Below the pieces are notes generated by a model that was not told the origin of the DNA, did not search any database, and saw nothing but the letters and a program-made list of their open reading frames with translations. Shown in pieces: positions 62,770-64,000 of a DNA stretch of 64,000 nucleotides (positions within the stretch are counted from its first letter, which is position 1; each line of letters begins with the position of its first letter). Both the position numbers and the translations under genes were made by a program. The stretch comes from Granulosicoccus sp045110475 (lineage in GTDB: Bacteria > Pseudomonadota > Gammaproteobacteria > Granulosicoccales > Granulosicoccaceae): positions 98,851 to 162,850 of the forward strand of contig JBGCGC010000012.1 in the NCBI GenBank assembly GCA_045110475.1. The letters are read 5' to 3'.

Positions 62770-62813
62770 TCTTTTTTTTGCCCCGTCCAGTGCAGGTTAT
62801 CTAAGAGTTAGGT
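62704..62813 (+). repeat. attC-like site 1, long imperfect hairpin
   Basis: The site runs from GTTCAAC (fits RYYYAAC) to GTTAGGT (fits GTTRRRY). After GTTCAAC come 8 bases, an unpaired G (62719), AACCTG, an unpaired T (62726), then a 26-bp stem (CACTGGACGGGGC, eight A, GATCA) perfectly matched by its complement at 62767-62792; CAGGTT then pairs with AACCTG and 8 bases follow to GTTAGGT. The loop is 14 bases. Two bulges six bases apart and 8-base spacers are the geometry of integron attC sites. Confidence 0.6.
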
Positions 62814-62843
62814 TTCACTATAAAAATATTACACAGCAAAGAT

Positions 62844-63653
62844 ATGATTGAAATCGAAGGTCAGATTCAGGAAGATATTCAGCGTAGGTTGACAGTAGCT
62901 GAGATTGAACATGATGTAAAAGTGATATATGCATGTGAATCTGGAAGTCGTGCGTGGGGTTTTGCCTCTCCAGATTCAGATTACGATGTTAGATTCATAT
63001 ATGTTCATAAATCTGATTGGTATTTGTCATTCGATGTTGAGAGAAGAAGGGACGTCATAGAATATCCAATCGTTGATGATATTGATATCGGAGGATGGGA
63101 CATCAGGAAAGCGCTTTACTTGTTTACACGTACAAATGGAGCTCTACTTGAGTGGTTAACCAGCCCAATTGTTTACCGCGACTTCGGAAAATCTGCGGAA
63201 AGACTTAGAAAACTTGCTCCAGAGGCACACAACGATTTGGCTTTGCGATACCACTACAGTCATATGGCAAGAGGTAACGCAGGAGACCATCTATCAAAAG
63301 ATAAAGTGAAACTAAAGAAATATTTTTATATCTTGAGGCCCTTGTTGGCTATTCGGTATATTGAAGAAGGTTTAGGATTGCCACCCGTTAGATTTCAGGA
63401 ACTAGTAGATGCGGTTGCTCCAGCTGAAATAAAGGAAACAATCGCGGATCTTATCAAATTAAAAAAAATTACTCCTGAGCTAGGTGCAGGCGATGCGATT
63501 CCTGAACTAAACGAATTCGTATATCTCGAACTACAAAAACATGAAGGTGTGCTGACGGGTCAAGGTAGGCCAGATTTACATGATAAAAAACAGATTCTGG
63601 ATGAGCTAAATGTAATCTTCCGTCAATCAATAGCCGAAGCATTTGACGGTTAA
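62844..63653 (+). CDS. YcgL/RlaP-like nucleotidyltransferase domain protein
   Basis: A 269-residue protein of the DNA-polymerase-beta-like nucleotidyltransferase superfamily (COG3541-like). The catalytic pattern GSRAWGFASPDSDYDVRF (GS then DxD) is intact. The C-terminal part is helical. Base composition is clearly AT-richer than the chromosome around it, suggesting transfer. The gene is enclosed by two attC-like sites, and its stop TAA directly precedes ACCTAAC of the second, the usual spacing in gene cassettes. Cellular role unknown; related enzymes modify tRNA, proteins or small molecules. Confidence 0.85.
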   Translation: MIEIEGQIQEDIQRRLTVAEIEHDVKVIYACESGSRAWGFASPDSDYDVRFIYVHKSDWYLSFDVERRRDVIEYPIVDDIDIGGWDIRKALYLFTRTNGALLEWLTSPIVYRDFGKSAERLRKLAPEAHNDLALRYHYSHMARGNAGDHLSKDKVKLKKYFYILRPLLAIRYIEEGLGLPPVRFQELVDAVAPAEIKETIADLIKLKKITPELGAGDAIPELNEFVYLELQKHEGVLTGQGRPDLHDKKQILDELNVIFRQSIAEAFDG

Positions 63654-63749
63654 ACCTAACGAGCCAATGAACCTGTCAATTGCGGCTCACGCGCAACGAT
63701 GAGTACCTCACAATACGCGTGAGCCGCAACTGCAGGTTATTGGTGATGT
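63654..63749 (+). repeat. attC-like site 2, interrupted at its right end
   Basis: Begins with ACCTAAC (RYYYAAC), then 8 bases, unpaired G (63669), AACCTG, unpaired T (63676), and a 14-bp stem (TTGCGGCTCACGCG with CGCGTGAGCCGCAA at 63716-63729), followed by CTGCAGGTTAT. The outer words are those of site 1, but the stem sequence is unrelated. The expected GTTRRRY box is missing because IS66-type sequence begins at 63750; GT at 63748-63749 may be its first two bases. Confidence 0.55.
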
Positions 63750-64000
63750 GTAAGCCTGCAGCCAAAGACAGGATTTACGCCTCTTGACATCAGTGCGACA
63801 GTGCACGCTCGTTCACCATCGAGTGCATTGTCATGTCAACTACCGTATCCCGTGCCCCTCGCCGTAATCGTCAATTCTGGTTAGACCACGTTAGCCAATG
63901 GAAGCTCAGCGGTTTAAGCAAAGCTGCCTACTGTCAGCTGCATTCCATCAATGCAGGCAGCTTCTACAATTGGTCCAGGCCTACTCAGGATCCGGCTGAG
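63750..64000 (+). mobile_element. Left end of an IS66-family element (partial)
   Basis: GTAAGCCTGCAGCC resembles the GTAAGC-starting terminal repeats of IS66 elements and stands 83 bases before an IS66 TnpA-like frame. The element continues past the window. The 8 bases before it (GGTGATGT) would be the left copy of the target duplication. Confidence 0.7.
63833..64000 (+). CDS. IS66-family accessory protein TnpA (C-terminus outside window)
   Basis: The first 56 codons are present: RNRQFWLDHVSQWKLSGLSK, then AAYCQLHSINAGSFYNWSR. The W-x-HV-xxW-xxSGLSKxxYC pattern and the FYNW end of a helix-turn-helix-like segment are typical of the small first gene (TnpA) of IS66 elements. TnpB and TnpC should follow beyond the edge. 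Confidence 0.8.
   Translation, partial: MSTTVSRAPRRNRQFWLDHVSQWKLSGLSKAAYCQLHSINAGSFYNWSRPTQDPAE

Noticed and set aside
62704..62813. The hairpin as only an intrinsic terminator
   Set aside because: A terminator explains neither the second site with the same outer words and bulges nor the matching GTTRRRY/RYYYAAC boxes, although termination may be an added effect.

Overview
The window is one continuous stretch of a gammaproteobacterial chromosome. It carries a complete division and cell wall (dcw) cluster in the gammaproteobacterial order, LPS and outer-membrane lipid genes (lpxC, mla, kdsD, lptCAB), the sspAB-petABC neighbourhood, an rpoN-linked nitrogen-PTS cluster, and a split B12-dependent ribonucleotide reductase. 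A free-living, respiring, meso-DAP-containing Gram-negative is implied. The genus cannot be read from the sequence; a marine Chromatiales- or Granulosicoccus-like lineage is only a guess.

Layout. 1-4.7 kb: 3'-truncated secA, an M23 peptidase, dciA and lpxC. 4.9-21.8 kb: ftsZ back to mraZ on the minus strand, almost all genes overlapping or abutting, driven by a recognisable promoter that overlaps four MraZ boxes. 22-28 kb: an unknown zinc-ribbon protein, rnpB, an M19 dipeptidase, and the divergent rsmI / lpoA-yraN pair. 28-32 kb: sspB-sspA and petABC. 32-36 kb: a DegS/AlgW-type protease, then a large multidomain metzincin with a HAMP membrane partner. 36-43 kb: DAHP synthase, hisG, murA and mlaBCDEF, all minus strand. 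42.8-55.5 kb, plus strand: mlaA with a long acidic tandem-repeat tail, kdsD, lptCAB, rpoN, hpf, ptsN, hprK, rapZ, HPr, enzyme I and mgtE. 55.5-61 kb: two small proteins, then nrdJa (interrupted by a 381-residue intein) and nrdJb, preceded by two pairs of NrdR boxes and a perfect DnaA box.

The last 3 kb (about 61-64 kb) is accessory DNA. An IS91-type Y2 transposase gene and a YcgL-like nucleotidyltransferase gene each end in an attC-like folded site. The two sites share outer arms and have unrelated but self-complementary inner stems. Each gene unit begins with a GTTRRRY box that is the exact reverse complement of the RYYYAAC box at its own end, which is the rule for integron gene cassettes. 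No integron integrase is visible. An IS66-type element begins inside the outer part of the second site and runs off the right edge. This cassette-like array is the most unusual part of the window, followed by the intein placed directly before the presumed radical cysteine of NrdJ, the multidomain metzincin, and the repeat-tailed MlaA.
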